Of a stretch of DNA of 64,000 nucleotides, positions 32,668-40,988 are shown piece after piece. Where the stretch lies: the NCBI GenBank assembly GCA_934462925.1, contig CAKSIT010000004.1, positions 1-64,000 of the forward strand, given 5' to 3'. The notes beneath the pieces were generated by a model. The model searched no databases, had not been told where the DNA came from, and saw only the letters and a program-made list of their open reading frames with translations. This DNA comes from an uncultured Oscillospiraceae bacterium. Lineage in GTDB: Bacteria > Bacillota > Clostridia > Oscillospirales > Ruminococcaceae. How positions within the stretch are numbered: position 1 is the first letter of the stretch; every line of letters starts with the position of its first letter. A program made the position numbers and the translations under genes.

Positions 32668-33531
32668 ATGAACACAGCATACGAAAAGCTTAAGCGGTGC
32701 TATGACGCGGTGAGGGAGCGCGTAAGCTTCAAGCCCGAGATAGCCCTGGTGCTTGGCAGCGGGCTTGGCGGCATAGCGGACGAAATGGAGATTGAGCAGA
32801 CGCTCGACTCGCAGTCGACGCTCGACTATTCGCAGATAGAGGGCTTTCCTGTGTCAACAGTCGCGGGACACAAGGGCAGGTTCGTTTTCGGGTGGCTCGG
32901 CGGGGTAAACGTTGTTGCAATGCAGGGCAGAGTCCACTACTACGAGGGCTACCCCGTAAGCGACGTTGTGCTGCCCATACGGCTGATGAAGCTTATGGGC
33001 GCGAAAACGCTCTTTCTTACAAACGCGGCGGGCGGCATAAACCCTGCGTTTAAGGCGGGCGACTTTATGCTGATAACCGACCATATATGCTCGCTCGTAC
33101 CATCTCCGCTTATCGGGGAGAATATTGAGGAGCTTGGCGTGCGCTTTCCCGATATGTCCGAGGTGTATTCGCGCAGGCTGCGCGGCATAATCGAGAGCAG
33201 CGCCGCAGCGGAGGGCGTGCCGCTCCAGCGCGGGGTGTATATTCAGACGACCGGACCAAACTACGAAACGCCCGCGGAGATACGCGCCTATGGCAGGCTC
33301 GGCGCAGACGCTGTGGGAATGTCCACGGCTATTGAAGCGATGGCTGCGCGCCATGCGGGCATGGAGATATGCGGCATAAGCTGCATTTCAAACCTCGCGG
33401 CGGGCATATCGGCGAACCCGCTTTCTCATGCGGAGGTGCAGGAAACCGCAGACAGGGTAGCGCCCATGTTCAGGCGGCTTGTAAAGCGCGCTATAGCCGA
33501 TATCCACGCATTATCAATTCGTAATGCGTAA
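32668..33531 (+). CDS. punA: purine nucleoside phosphorylase
   Basis: 287 residues behind AGGAGG. It has the trimeric PNP signature: GSGLGGIA with the phosphate loop, VSTVAGHKGRFVFGWL, MQGRVHYYEGY, FLTNAAGGINP, TTGPNYETPAEIR and GMSTAIEAMAARH. It splits inosine/guanosine (and, weakly, adenosine) with phosphate. The last residues SIRNA and the stop lie within repeat copy 2, so the native C-terminus was altered by that element. Copies 1 and 2 flank the gene in opposite orientation. Confidence 0.96.
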   Translation: MNTAYEKLKRCYDAVRERVSFKPEIALVLGSGLGGIADEMEIEQTLDSQSTLDYSQIEGFPVSTVAGHKGRFVFGWLGGVNVVAMQGRVHYYEGYPVSDVVLPIRLMKLMGAKTLFLTNAAGGINPAFKAGDFMLITDHICSLVPSPLIGENIEELGVRFPDMSEVYSRRLRGIIESSAAAEGVPLQRGVYIQTTGPNYETPAEIRAYGRLGADAVGMSTAIEAMAARHAGMEICGISCISNLAAGISANPLSHAEVQETADRVAPMFRRLVKRAIADIHALSIRNA

Positions 33532-33616
33532 TTATATCCATATAAATCTGAACCCGCTCGATATAAGCGTGGTACTAATTTTAGGGAGAATAATTACGAA
33601 TTACGCATTACGCATT
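33516..33616 (+). repeat. heptamer-flanked intergenic repeat, copy 2
   Basis: Left arm AATTCGTAATGCGTAATTA, core ATATCC..CTGAACCCGCTCGATATAAGCGTGG and right arm ending TTACGCATTACGCATT. It supplies the stop codon of punA at 33529-33531. Same orientation as copy 3, inverse to copy 1. Confidence 0.9.
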
Positions 33617-33678
33617 AAAAAAGGCGCGGGACGAGCCGTTCGACCTGCAAATGGTATGCCCGCTATAAAGGCAAAGGC

Positions 33679-33712
33679 TCTGCGCCCTTTTTCGGGGCGC
33701 AGAAAATTTTTT
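33679..33712 (+). terminator. Rho-independent terminator
   Basis: A 9-bp stem TCTGCGCCC/GGGCGCAGA with a 7-nt loop is followed by AAATTTTTT. It lies downstream of punA and of repeat copy 2 and before the lipoprotein gene. Confidence 0.8.
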
Positions 33713-33800
33713 CGCAGGGTGCAACATTTCCGCTTCGTCGGCTGTTATATTGACAGAAGCCGCAAAGAGAGCGGCTGGGTTGATGAAAGGACGATGTATT

Positions 33801-34331
33801 ATGAAAAAGATATTAAGCGTTATGGCGGCAGCGGCGGTTATTCTGAGCCTTACGGCGTGCAGCAAAAATGCTGCGGACGTTACTATAGGCGCTTCTACAG
33901 CGGATTCGGGCGTTTCGGGCGCAGACGAGGGCGGCGAGAACGTTCAGATACCAAACCCGTGGACGGATCACGAAACGGCTGCCGACATGGAAACAGTTGC
34001 GGGATTCGCGTTCAGCGCGCCCGAAACGGCGAACGGGCTTGCCGCGACAGCTTACCGCACAATGGGCGGTCTTGCAGAGGTTGACTACGGCGAGGGCGAT
34101 AACGAGATAACGCTAAGAAAATGCGAGGGCGAGGACGACATAAGCGTCGTGTACACTACCTACGCCGAGCAGAAGCAGCTTGACGTAAACGGCGCTGCGG
34201 TAACGGCAAGCGGCGAGAACGGCGCGTATATGCTGGCGACATGGACGGACGGCGGCTACAGCTACTGCGTTTACAGCGCGGGCGGCCTTACGGAGCAGGC
34301 GCTGACGGAGATTATAGGCGCTATGAAATAA
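33801..34331 (+). CDS. predicted lipoprotein next to an ECF sigma gene
   Basis: 176 residues from the ATG at 33801 behind GAAAGGACG. The signal peptide ends in SLTAC with the lipid Cys about 18. The mature region is acidic and contains a DUF4367-like beta pattern (AGFAFSAPETANGLAATAYRTMGGLAEVDYGEG, partly). The same kind of fold is often found in anti-sigma proteins, and the anti-sigma gene two positions on has a comparable ending (ECASLGELSERLGFEVTLP). It probably belongs to the sigma module at 34353-35550. Confidence 0.6.
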   Translation: MKKILSVMAAAAVILSLTACSKNAADVTIGASTADSGVSGADEGGENVQIPNPWTDHETAADMETVAGFAFSAPETANGLAATAYRTMGGLAEVDYGEGDNEITLRKCEGEDDISVVYTTYAEQKQLDVNGAAVTASGENGAYMLATWTDGGYSYCVYSAGGLTEQALTEIIGAMK

Positions 34332-34352
34332 TTACAGCGGGGTGAGCGTGAC

Positions 34353-34943
34353 ATGACGCAGGCTTTGGTTTACGGCGGCATATGGTGGAAAATAACGGCG
34401 TTTTTCGCGCGGGCGGCGCTTTTTATAAGCAGCGGGCAAAGCGCGCGCGAGCGCGAGCGCGCCGAAAGCGTGAACGCGCAGGCGGAGCGGCTTCTTGACA
34501 CATACGGGAACGCCGTGCTGCGAATGGCGTACGGCTATCTGCACAATATGACCGACGCGGAGGACATCGTGCAGGAAACCATGATACGCTTTCTGAACGC
34601 CGCGCCCGCGTTTGAAAGTCCCGCGCACGAAAAGGCATGGTTGCTGCGCGTGGCGGCGAATCTCAGCAAAAACCGCATTGCCTACAACAAAATAAGGCAG
34701 TCTGACGAGCTTAACGAGGAAATAACAGCCGAGGAAGCCGAGGACCTGTCCTTTGTGTGGGAGGCGGTAAAGCAGCTGCCGCCAACGCAGAGCGAGGTCG
34801 TACACCTGTTTTATCACGAGGGGTACTCCACCGCGGAGATAGCGGAGCTTCTTAAGCGCAAGGAAACCACGGTGCGCTCAGACCTTAAACGCGCCCGCGA
34901 GCGGCTGCGCGCTATACTAAAGGAGGCGTACGACTTTGAATAA
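34353..34943 (+). CDS. ECF-type RNA polymerase sigma factor
   Basis: 196 residues. Region 2 reads GYLHNMTDAEDIVQETMIRFL and region 4 reads LPPTQSEVVHLFYHEGYSTAEIAELLKRKETTVRSDLKRARERL. An unusual N-terminal stretch of about 35 residues (IWWKITAFFARAALFISSG) is hydrophobic and could be a membrane contact or a mis-set start; alternative starts are internal. It overlaps the following gene, which encodes its probable anti-sigma partner. Confidence 0.85.
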   Translation: MTQALVYGGIWWKITAFFARAALFISSGQSARERERAESVNAQAERLLDTYGNAVLRMAYGYLHNMTDAEDIVQETMIRFLNAAPAFESPAHEKAWLLRVAANLSKNRIAYNKIRQSDELNEEITAEEAEDLSFVWEAVKQLPPTQSEVVHLFYHEGYSTAEIAELLKRKETTVRSDLKRARERLRAILKEAYDFE

Positions 34944-35550
34944 GTACAACAGAATAATGAACAAGGTAAATCTTTCAGACGAAGCGCGCCGCCGCATTCT
35001 TGACAACATTGCGCGCGAAACCGTGCGCAAGCCCTTTTATATAAGGTATAAGGCGCTTATCGCCGCCGCGGCGTGCTTTGCGGTGGTTCTCGCGGGAGCG
35101 CTGACGCTGCCGCGCGTGCTGGGCACGGATTTGACAAGCCCGCCCAACGTTACGCAGGGCGGCTATGACGCGCAGGAGTGCGCGTCGCTCGGCGAGCTGT
35201 CCGAGCGGCTGGGCTTTGAGGTAACGCTGCCTGCGGAAGTGCCGTTCGGTTACGAGAGCGTAGAGTACTGCGCCATGTGGAGTACGTTTGCTGAAATAAC
35301 ATGGTACAGCGGCGGTAACGAGGTTGCGTGCTACCGCCAGCAGCAGGCGAGCGGCGACATTTCGGGCGACTTTAACGTGTACGAGCGCGTTGAGGAGCTG
35401 ACGGCGGGCGGCGTTACCGTAACGGTAAAGGGCGGCGGCGAGGGCTGGGCGCTTGCGGTATGGGAGAGCGGCGGCATGAGCCGTTCGCTTATGGTAAGCG
35501 CGCCGCTTACAAGCGAGCAGGTAGAAGCGTTCGTGCTTGGCGCGGGTTAA
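34936..35550 (+). CDS. probable membrane anti-sigma factor
   Basis: 204 residues. The start overlaps the sigma gene by 8 bp. The N-terminal cytoplasmic segment of about 35 residues precedes one transmembrane helix (ALIAAAACFAVVLAGALTL), and the C-terminal part of about 150 residues is outside, with LGFEVTLPAEVPFGYESVEYC and repeated beta strands. This layout is the usual one for an anti-sigma factor that senses an envelope signal. The exact signal is unknown. Confidence 0.7.
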   Translation: MNKYNRIMNKVNLSDEARRRILDNIARETVRKPFYIRYKALIAAAACFAVVLAGALTLPRVLGTDLTSPPNVTQGGYDAQECASLGELSERLGFEVTLPAEVPFGYESVEYCAMWSTFAEITWYSGGNEVACYRQQQASGDISGDFNVYERVEELTAGGVTVTVKGGGEGWALAVWESGGMSRSLMVSAPLTSEQVEAFVLGAG

Positions 35551-35615
35551 GACGATTTGTTAATAATCCACAAAAACGGGGGCGAAAATTGTTTACCCGC
35601 AGGGCTTGTTTTTGG

Positions 35616-35644
35616 TAGACATTTCAGTAAAAGTGTGCTATAAT
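35616..35644 (+). promoter_or_regulatory. promoter of the small Cys protein gene
   Basis: TAGACA (35616-35621), 17 bp, TATAAT (35639-35644), 50 bp before the ATG at 35695. Confidence 0.75.
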
Positions 35645-35694
35645 TAAATAAAGCGGGACGGCGCTGCCGCCCATTAGGACTGGAGGTTACTGAT

Positions 35695-35910
35695 ATGGCT
35701 AAGAAGAAGCTTTTCGGAAATAATATAAAGCCCTCGTGCAAATACTGCGAGCTTGGCACGGCTATGGATGGCGACAAGATAAAATGCTCGAAATACGGCG
35801 ATGTCAAGACCTATGACTCGTGCAAGAAGTTTGTTTACTCGCCCCTTAAGCGCATTCCCAAAAAGGAGCTGCAGCTTGCAAATTCCGCGGTAAACGATAT
35901 TGATTTCTGA
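35695..35910 (+). CDS. small conserved-looking Cys protein
   Basis: 71 residues behind CTGGAGG. It has CKYCELG near the start and later IKCSKYGDVKTYDSCKKF, four cysteines in a CX2C...C...C layout suggesting a metal site. Basic at both ends. Unknown function, but the clean promoter, ribosome site and terminator show a real transcription unit. Confidence 0.65.
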   Translation: MAKKKLFGNNIKPSCKYCELGTAMDGDKIKCSKYGDVKTYDSCKKFVYSPLKRIPKKELQLANSAVNDIDF

Positions 35911-35926
35911 TACATGGTACAAAAAT

Positions 35927-35959
35927 CCCGCAGTCACAACGGCTGCGGGACGTTTTTTT
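35927..35959. terminator. bidirectional terminator
   Basis: A stem CCCGCAG/CTGCGGG (35927-35933 with 35943-35949) is followed by ACGTTTTTTT. It lies between convergent genes; its T-run overlaps the nrdR stop. Confidence 0.85.
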
Positions 35960-36431
35960 ACTTTGCTTCCGACGGCTCTGCGGCTTCTGTGCCGTTAAGC
36001 TCGGAGATTATCTTAATGAAGCTCTCCGCGTCGTTAAAGTCGCGGTAAACGCTTGCGAAGCGTATGTAAGCAACGTGGTCTATGTCCTTTAGCTTATGCA
36101 GCACAAGCTCGCCTATCTTGTCGGACGTAACCTCGCGCTGGAGCGAGTTCTTAAGCTCGGCGGCTATCTCCTCGACCATGTTCTCTATGGTTTCAAGCTT
36201 TACGGGGCGCTTTACCGCGGCGCGGCAGAGCCTGTCAACAAGCTTCTCCCTGTCGAACGGCTCTATGGTGTTGTCTTTCTTTATCACCATGAGCGGCATT
36301 TCCTCGATTATTTCGTAGGTTGTAAAGCGGCAGCCGCACTCGGTGCATTCGCGGCGGCGGCGTACCTTGTTTTCTGTGGGGCGCGAGTCGATTACCTTGC
36401 TTTCCTCGCAGCCGCATTCAGGACACTTCAT
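35958..36431 (-). CDS. nrdR: transcriptional repressor NrdR
   Basis: 157 residues from the ATG at 36431 ([10 protein letters not shown]), preceded by AAAGGGAAA. The N-terminal zinc ribbon CPEC...CTECGCRF and ATP-cone ([21 protein letters not shown]) define NrdR, which represses ribonucleotide reductase genes when dATP is bound. No nrd gene lies nearby, as is common for NrdR. Confidence 0.97.
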   Translation of the reverse strand: MKCPECGCEESKVIDSRPTENKVRRRRECTECGCRFTTYEIIEEMPLMVIKKDNTIEPFDREKLVDRLCRAAVKRPVKLETIENMVEEIAAELKNSLQREVTSDKIGELVLHKLKDIDHVAYIRFASVYRDFNDAESFIKIISELNGTEAAEPSEAK

Positions 36432-36624
36432 AATATTTCCCTTTCTCGGCAGCCTCATGTGCTGTGTTCCCGTCGGAACAATACGCGATTTCCCCGTTCC
36501 GACCTTCTTACTTTATTAGATTATAGCATATCCGCGCGAATTTTTCAACAGTTTCAACAAAAATTCCTTTAATTTTTTTATATCCACTAACGCGCATAAA
36601 AAGTTTGCATATCATGCACGGCTA

Positions 36625-36653
36625 TTGACATATTGCGCAAAACGTTGTATAAT
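36625..36653 (+). promoter_or_regulatory. consensus promoter of the binding-protein gene
   Basis: A perfect TTGACA (36625-36630), 17 bp, TATAAT (36648-36653). It predicts strong expression of the 36705 gene. Confidence 0.9.
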
Positions 36654-36704
36654 AAAAATGCGGCGGCAGGTAACGCTGCTGATTATTTTTAAGGAGAAGA
36701 ACGA

Positions 36705-38114
36705 ATGAGCAACTTCAAGAAAATCATAAGTGCTGTTCTGTGCGCGGCTTCGGTCATAAGCCTTACCGCGTGCGAGGAAGAAATTCCGAGCAACGCTTCC
36801 TCGGGCGGCGCAAACCCCGCAACAACGCCCGCAACCACTACCACCACCAACACGCTTGACGACGACCTTAACAACCCCGTTGATATCTCAAACTTCGTTG
36901 AGGACGGTCAGGTTCTTACCAACCCGAACCTTGTATATTTCGGCCACTACGATATGCGCGTAGCGGGCGACATAAAGCCCGGCGTAAAGCTGTTTGAGGA
37001 AACCTACGGCGGCCACATAGACTACGAGCAGGTAGTATGGGGCGAGCGTATCACAAAGCTGCAGGCAAAGATTGCCGCAGACGATTCCCCCGACCTGTTT
37101 GACAAGGAGGACGGCACGTTCCCCGGTCTTATGTCCAAGAACGTTTTCGAGGACCTTACAAGCTACATAGACCTCTCCCAGCCGCAATGGGAGGGCGTTG
37201 ATACCCTTGTTGAGCAGTATTCGTGGGGCGGCAAGCACTACTATTACCCCTTTACCATAAACGCGCTGCCCAACTGCCTTATCTACAGCAGAACCATGTT
37301 CGACAAGTACGACATCACCGACCCCAAGGAGCTTTACGACAAGAACGAGTGGACATGGGATGCCTTTAAGTCCACGATGATGACGTTTGTTGAGAAGAAC
37401 CCCGACGCGCTCGGCGGCGTATACGGCCTTGTTGGTCTTAACATGATTATTACTACGGGCACGCCGCTTGTAAGCGTTGAGGACGGCGTTATCAAGAACA
37501 ACATGAACACCCCCGAGGTTGAGCGCGCTGCAAGCTTCCTTGAGGAGCTGCGCAGAGAAAAGCTTGCTGTACGCGGCGAGGGTATGTGGAGCAACGAAAC
37601 TCCTCCCCTTAAGAACGGTCAGACTGCGTTCCTCGGCGTTGGCCAGTGGAAGATTACCGACTACTGCAAGCAGACAATGAAGTACGGCGACGAGTTCTTC
37701 TTCGTTCCGTTCCCGCGCGACCCCAAGGCGGACGATTACTACTACGGCTCGTCCAACTTCGGCTACATGGTTCCCAAGGGCGCTAAGAACGTCGAGGGTG
37801 CGGCTGTGTTCATCAACGTAATGCGTAAGTGCAACACCGACCCCGAGCTTCTTAAGATAGTCAAGGAATCCATCATGAACGACAAGAAGTACTCCGAGGA
37901 GCAGTACGAGTTCCTGCACTCCTTCGAGGACGTTACCAAGTTCAACATGGTTGTAGAGTCCTGCGGCGGCTTCGACGAGGAAACATCAAACCAGATTGAA
38001 ACCTACATGGTAAACCTTGCATTCGAGCAGGGCGAGGAGCAGAAGAGCTGGGCTCAGATTCGTGAGGAGTACACTCCTGTTCTCGACAACACCATTTCCG
38101 AGTATCAGTCCTAA
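36705..38114 (+). CDS. sugar-type ABC transporter substrate-binding lipoprotein (family 1)
   Basis: 469 residues behind AAGGAGAAG. The signal peptide ends in SLTAC; a Thr-rich linker follows. The family 1 fold appears in KLFEETYGGHIDYEQVVW, KIAADDSPDLF, VEDGVIKNNMNTPEVERAASFLEEL and YMVPKGAKNVEGAAVFINVM. Known members bind oligosaccharides. No permease or ATPase flanks it, so it must use partners elsewhere; the MalF/G-type permeases at 62.7-64 kb already have their own binding protein. The consensus promoter suggests high expression. Confidence 0.88.
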   Translation: MSNFKKIISAVLCAASVISLTACEEEIPSNASSGGANPATTPATTTTTNTLDDDLNNPVDISNFVEDGQVLTNPNLVYFGHYDMRVAGDIKPGVKLFEETYGGHIDYEQVVWGERITKLQAKIAADDSPDLFDKEDGTFPGLMSKNVFEDLTSYIDLSQPQWEGVDTLVEQYSWGGKHYYYPFTINALPNCLIYSRTMFDKYDITDPKELYDKNEWTWDAFKSTMMTFVEKNPDALGGVYGLVGLNMIITTGTPLVSVEDGVIKNNMNTPEVERAASFLEELRREKLAVRGEGMWSNETPPLKNGQTAFLGVGQWKITDYCKQTMKYGDEFFFVPFPRDPKADDYYYGSSNFGYMVPKGAKNVEGAAVFINVMRKCNTDPELLKIVKESIMNDKKYSEEQYEFLHSFEDVTKFNMVVESCGGFDEETSNQIETYMVNLAFEQGEEQKSWAQIREEYTPVLDNTISEYQS

Positions 38115-38129
38115 GACTTAACACACTTT

Positions 38130-38162
38130 ACCCGCCTTGTGCATTGCACGGGGCGGGTTTTT
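38130..38162 (+). terminator. Rho-independent terminator
   Basis: A 7-bp GC stem ACCCGCC/GGCGGGT (38130-38136 with 38152-38158), extended by an inner GTG/CAC step, then TTTTT. It follows the binding-protein gene. Confidence 0.85.
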
Positions 38163-38256
38163 CGTGCTGTGCGCACACATAATAATACCAAAGCCTGCGC
38201 GGCGCTTACCGCTGAAATATTAAGCGAGAGCTATGCTTAATCAGGCTATTATATGC

Positions 38257-38294
38257 TTGACAAACTTACTTAAAGCGGGTATAATATATGTATA
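38257..38294 (+). promoter_or_regulatory. distal promoter of the sugar cluster, shared box
   Basis: TTGACA (38257-38262), 17 bp, TATAAT (38280-38285), then ATATGTATA. About 35 of 39 bases match the rfbA promoter at 49379-49416, including the spacer end AAAGCGGG. Such similarity outside the -35/-10 boxes suggests a common regulator site. Confidence 0.85.
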
Positions 38295-38329
38295 TGGTGT
38301 TCGGACTCTGCATCGGCTGCAAGCGCCGC

Positions 38330-38358
38330 TTGACACCTGTCATATAATGTATTATAAT
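38330..38358 (+). promoter_or_regulatory. proximal consensus promoter of the sugar cluster
   Basis: TTGACA (38330-38335), 17 bp, TATAAT (38353-38358). Only 24 bp separate the -10 box from the start codon, giving a very short leader holding AAAAAAGGAAG. Confidence 0.8.
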
Positions 38359-38382
38359 ATTTCAAAAAAGGAAGCGTTTTGT

Positions 38383-39516
38383 ATGATACCGTTTAATATC
38401 CCCCCCTATACAGGAGATGAGGAACAGTATATCGCGGCTGCAATAAAGTCGGGAAAGCTCTGCGGGGACGGGCAGTTTACCAAAAAGTGCAGCGGCTGGC
38501 TGGAAGCCAGAACAGGCTCTGCCAAGGCGCTGCTTACCACCTCCTGCACGGACGCGCTTGAAATGGCTGCCGTTTTATGCGGCGTGGGCGCGGGCGACGA
38601 GGTAATCATGCCGTCGTACACGTTCCCCTCCACCGCGGACGCTTTTGTAATGAGGGGGGCTACCGTCGTTTTCGTGGACATACGCCCCGATACGATGAAT
38701 ATGGACGAGGAGAAGATAGAAGCCGCAATAACGGACAGGACAAAGGTAATAGCGCCCGTACATTACGCGGGCGTAGGCTGCGAGATGGACAGGATAATGC
38801 AGCTTGCCCGCGCATACGGGCTGATGGTTGTAGAGGACGCCGCGCAGGGCGTAATGTCGGCGTATAAGGACAAGCCGCTCGGCACGTTCGGCAATTTCGG
38901 CTGCCTTAGCTTTCACGAAACCAAGAACTACTCGATGGGCGAGGGCGGCGCTATACTGATACGCGACGAAGCGGCGACAGAACGCGCGGAAATCATACGC
39001 GAAAAGGGTACGGACAGAAGCAAATTCCTGAGAGGGCAGGTGGATAAATACACGTGGGTGGACTGTGGGTCATCGTACCTGCCAAGCGAGCTTAACGCCG
39101 CGTACCTTTACGCGCAGCTCAATAAGGCGGATATGATAAACAACGCGCGCCTTGCAAACTGGGAAAGATACTACAGCAATCTGTCGGGGCTTGCGGAAAA
39201 GGGGCGTATCGTGCTGCCCACCATTCCCGATTATTGCAAACACAACGCGCATATGTTCTACATAAAGGCAAAGGACATTGAGGAGCGCACCGCCCTCGCG
39301 GCCTTCCTTAAGGAAAACGGGGTAACGGCGATTTTCCACTATATCCCGCTGCATTCTTCCCCTGCGGGCAGAAAATTCGGGCGATTCAGCGGCGAGGACG
39401 TTTACACCACAAAGGAGAGCGAGCGCCTGCTGAGACTGCCCATGTACTACGGCCTTGCAGACGCGGACGTTGACATGGTATGCGAGCTTGTGGAGCGGTT
39501 CTACAGCCGCCTGTAA
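38383..39516 (+). CDS. wecE: dTDP-4-amino-4,6-dideoxygalactose transaminase (DegT/DnrJ/EryC1 family)
   Basis: 377 residues from the ATG at 38383 (MIPFNIPPYTG) behind AAAAGGAAG. The sequence follows E. coli WecE closely as I remember it: GKLCGDGQFTKKC, TSCTDALEMAA, MPSYTFPST, VEDAAQGVMS, the PLP lysine Lys181 in FHETKNYS, REKGTDRSKFLRGQVDKYTW and the ending ESERLLRLPMYYGL. WecE converts dTDP-4-keto-6-deoxyglucose to dTDP-Fuc4N with glutamate. The substrate would be made by RfbA and RfbB encoded 11 kb downstream. It heads the unusual cluster. Confidence 0.9.
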   Translation: MIPFNIPPYTGDEEQYIAAAIKSGKLCGDGQFTKKCSGWLEARTGSAKALLTTSCTDALEMAAVLCGVGAGDEVIMPSYTFPSTADAFVMRGATVVFVDIRPDTMNMDEEKIEAAITDRTKVIAPVHYAGVGCEMDRIMQLARAYGLMVVEDAAQGVMSAYKDKPLGTFGNFGCLSFHETKNYSMGEGGAILIRDEAATERAEIIREKGTDRSKFLRGQVDKYTWVDCGSSYLPSELNAAYLYAQLNKADMINNARLANWERYYSNLSGLAEKGRIVLPTIPDYCKHNAHMFYIKAKDIEERTALAAFLKENGVTAIFHYIPLHSSPAGRKFGRFSGEDVYTTKESERLLRLPMYYGLADADVDMVCELVERFYSRL

Positions 39517-39578
39517 GCCTGCGGCAATGCGAAAGGCTCGCTTTATCGCCGAAAAAATAATAAGGGAGAGGCTTTGAA

Positions 39579-40988
39579 ATGGATTTTTACGATTCCATAC
39601 TCCGATACTCGGAGCGCGCTGCGATAATCACCGAGGACGGGACTGAAATAACCTATAAAGAGCTTGCCGAAACAGCGGACGAAATAGCCGCCCCCGTCGC
39701 GGCGCGCTCGCTTGTTTTCCTCGTGTGCGAAAACTGCTTCGAGGCTATTGCGGCGTACGTGGGCTTTTTGCGCAAAAGGGCGGTAACGGCGCTTGTAAAC
39801 CCCAAAATTGACGGCGATATGCTGCGCCGCCTGCTGGAGAGCTACAAGCCGCAGTATATCTTCTGCCCGCGCGGCTGGCACGACTGCGGCGAAGAAGCGG
39901 CGGCTTTCGGCGCGTACCACCTGTTAAGAACGCAGAACTCCGCGCCCCCCGCAATGAACCCCGAGCTTGCCGTGCTTATAACCACCTCGGGCAGCACGGG
40001 CAGCCCTAAGCTTGTAATGCAAAGCTACAAAAATATTAACGCAAACGCCCGCTCCATAGCGCAGTATCTCGGCATAAGAGAGGACGACAGAGCCATAACC
40101 ACCATGCCTATGAGCTATACCTACGGCCTGTCGATAATACAGTCGCACCTGCTTAAAGGCGCTGCGATAATCACTACCGAAAAAACGCTTATGGACAAGG
40201 CGTTCTGGGCGCTGCTGAAAGAGCAGAAAGCCACCACGTTCGGCGGCGTGCCTTATATTTACGAAATGCTTAAGCGCCTTCGCTTCGGCACAATGGAGCT
40301 GCCCTCGCTCAGATACATCACGCAGGCGGGCGGAAAGCTTTCAAGGGAGCTTGCTCTTGAATTTTCCGAGATATGCCGCGGCAAGGGCATGAAGCTGATT
40401 ATTATGTACGGTCAGACCGAAGCCACCGCGAGAATGGCGTATCTCCCGTGGGAACACGCGTTCGACAAGGCGGGGAGCATGGGCATACCGATACCGGGCG
40501 GCAGAATGAAGCTCATAGACGTAAACGGCGCGGAAATAACCGAGCCTGACGTTACGGGCGAGCTTGTGTACGAGGGCGACAACGTAACGCTCGGGTATGC
40601 GCAGTGCGCGGCGGACCTTGCAAACCCCGACGCGCGGCACGGCGTGCTGTATACGGGCGACATGGCAAAGCGCGACGCCGACGGGTTCTACACCATTGTC
40701 GGCAGGAAGAAGCGCTTTCTTAAGCTGTTTGGCAACAGGGTGAACCTTGACGAAGCGGAGAGCATTCTGAACGGCGCGGGAATACGCTGCGTATGCGGCG
40801 GCAGGGACGACCTGATGAAGCTCTACATCGTAGGCGCGGACGGCGAAGCTAAAAAGCGTGCGGTGGACTTTATAAGCGAAAAGCTGGGGCTTAACCGCTC
40901 GGCGTTCAGCGCGGTTACTATAGACGAAATACCGCGCAGCGAATCGGGCAAGGTGCTTTATTCAAGGCTGGAGGAGCTTTATGGCTGA
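39579..40988 (+). CDS. AMP-forming acyl/aryl ligase
   Basis: 469 residues behind AAGGGAGAGG. ANL-superfamily motifs: TTSGSTGSPKLVMQSYKN (phosphate loop), MYGQTEATARM, YTGDMAKRDADGFY and GRKKRFLKLFGNRVNLDE, and a late Lys in ESGKVLYSRL. It activates a carboxylic acid as the adenylate and then passes it to a thiol. The acyl carrier protein encoded four genes on is the likely acceptor. The acid is unknown. Its end overlaps the LuxE-type gene by 8 bp. Confidence 0.88.
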   Translation: MDFYDSILRYSERAAIITEDGTEITYKELAETADEIAAPVAARSLVFLVCENCFEAIAAYVGFLRKRAVTALVNPKIDGDMLRRLLESYKPQYIFCPRGWHDCGEEAAAFGAYHLLRTQNSAPPAMNPELAVLITTSGSTGSPKLVMQSYKNINANARSIAQYLGIREDDRAITTMPMSYTYGLSIIQSHLLKGAAIITTEKTLMDKAFWALLKEQKATTFGGVPYIYEMLKRLRFGTMELPSLRYITQAGGKLSRELALEFSEICRGKGMKLIIMYGQTEATARMAYLPWEHAFDKAGSMGIPIPGGRMKLIDVNGAEITEPDVTGELVYEGDNVTLGYAQCAADLANPDARHGVLYTGDMAKRDADGFYTIVGRKKRFLKLFGNRVNLDEAESILNGAGIRCVCGGRDDLMKLYIVGADGEAKKRAVDFISEKLGLNRSAFSAVTIDEIPRSESGKVLYSRLEELYG

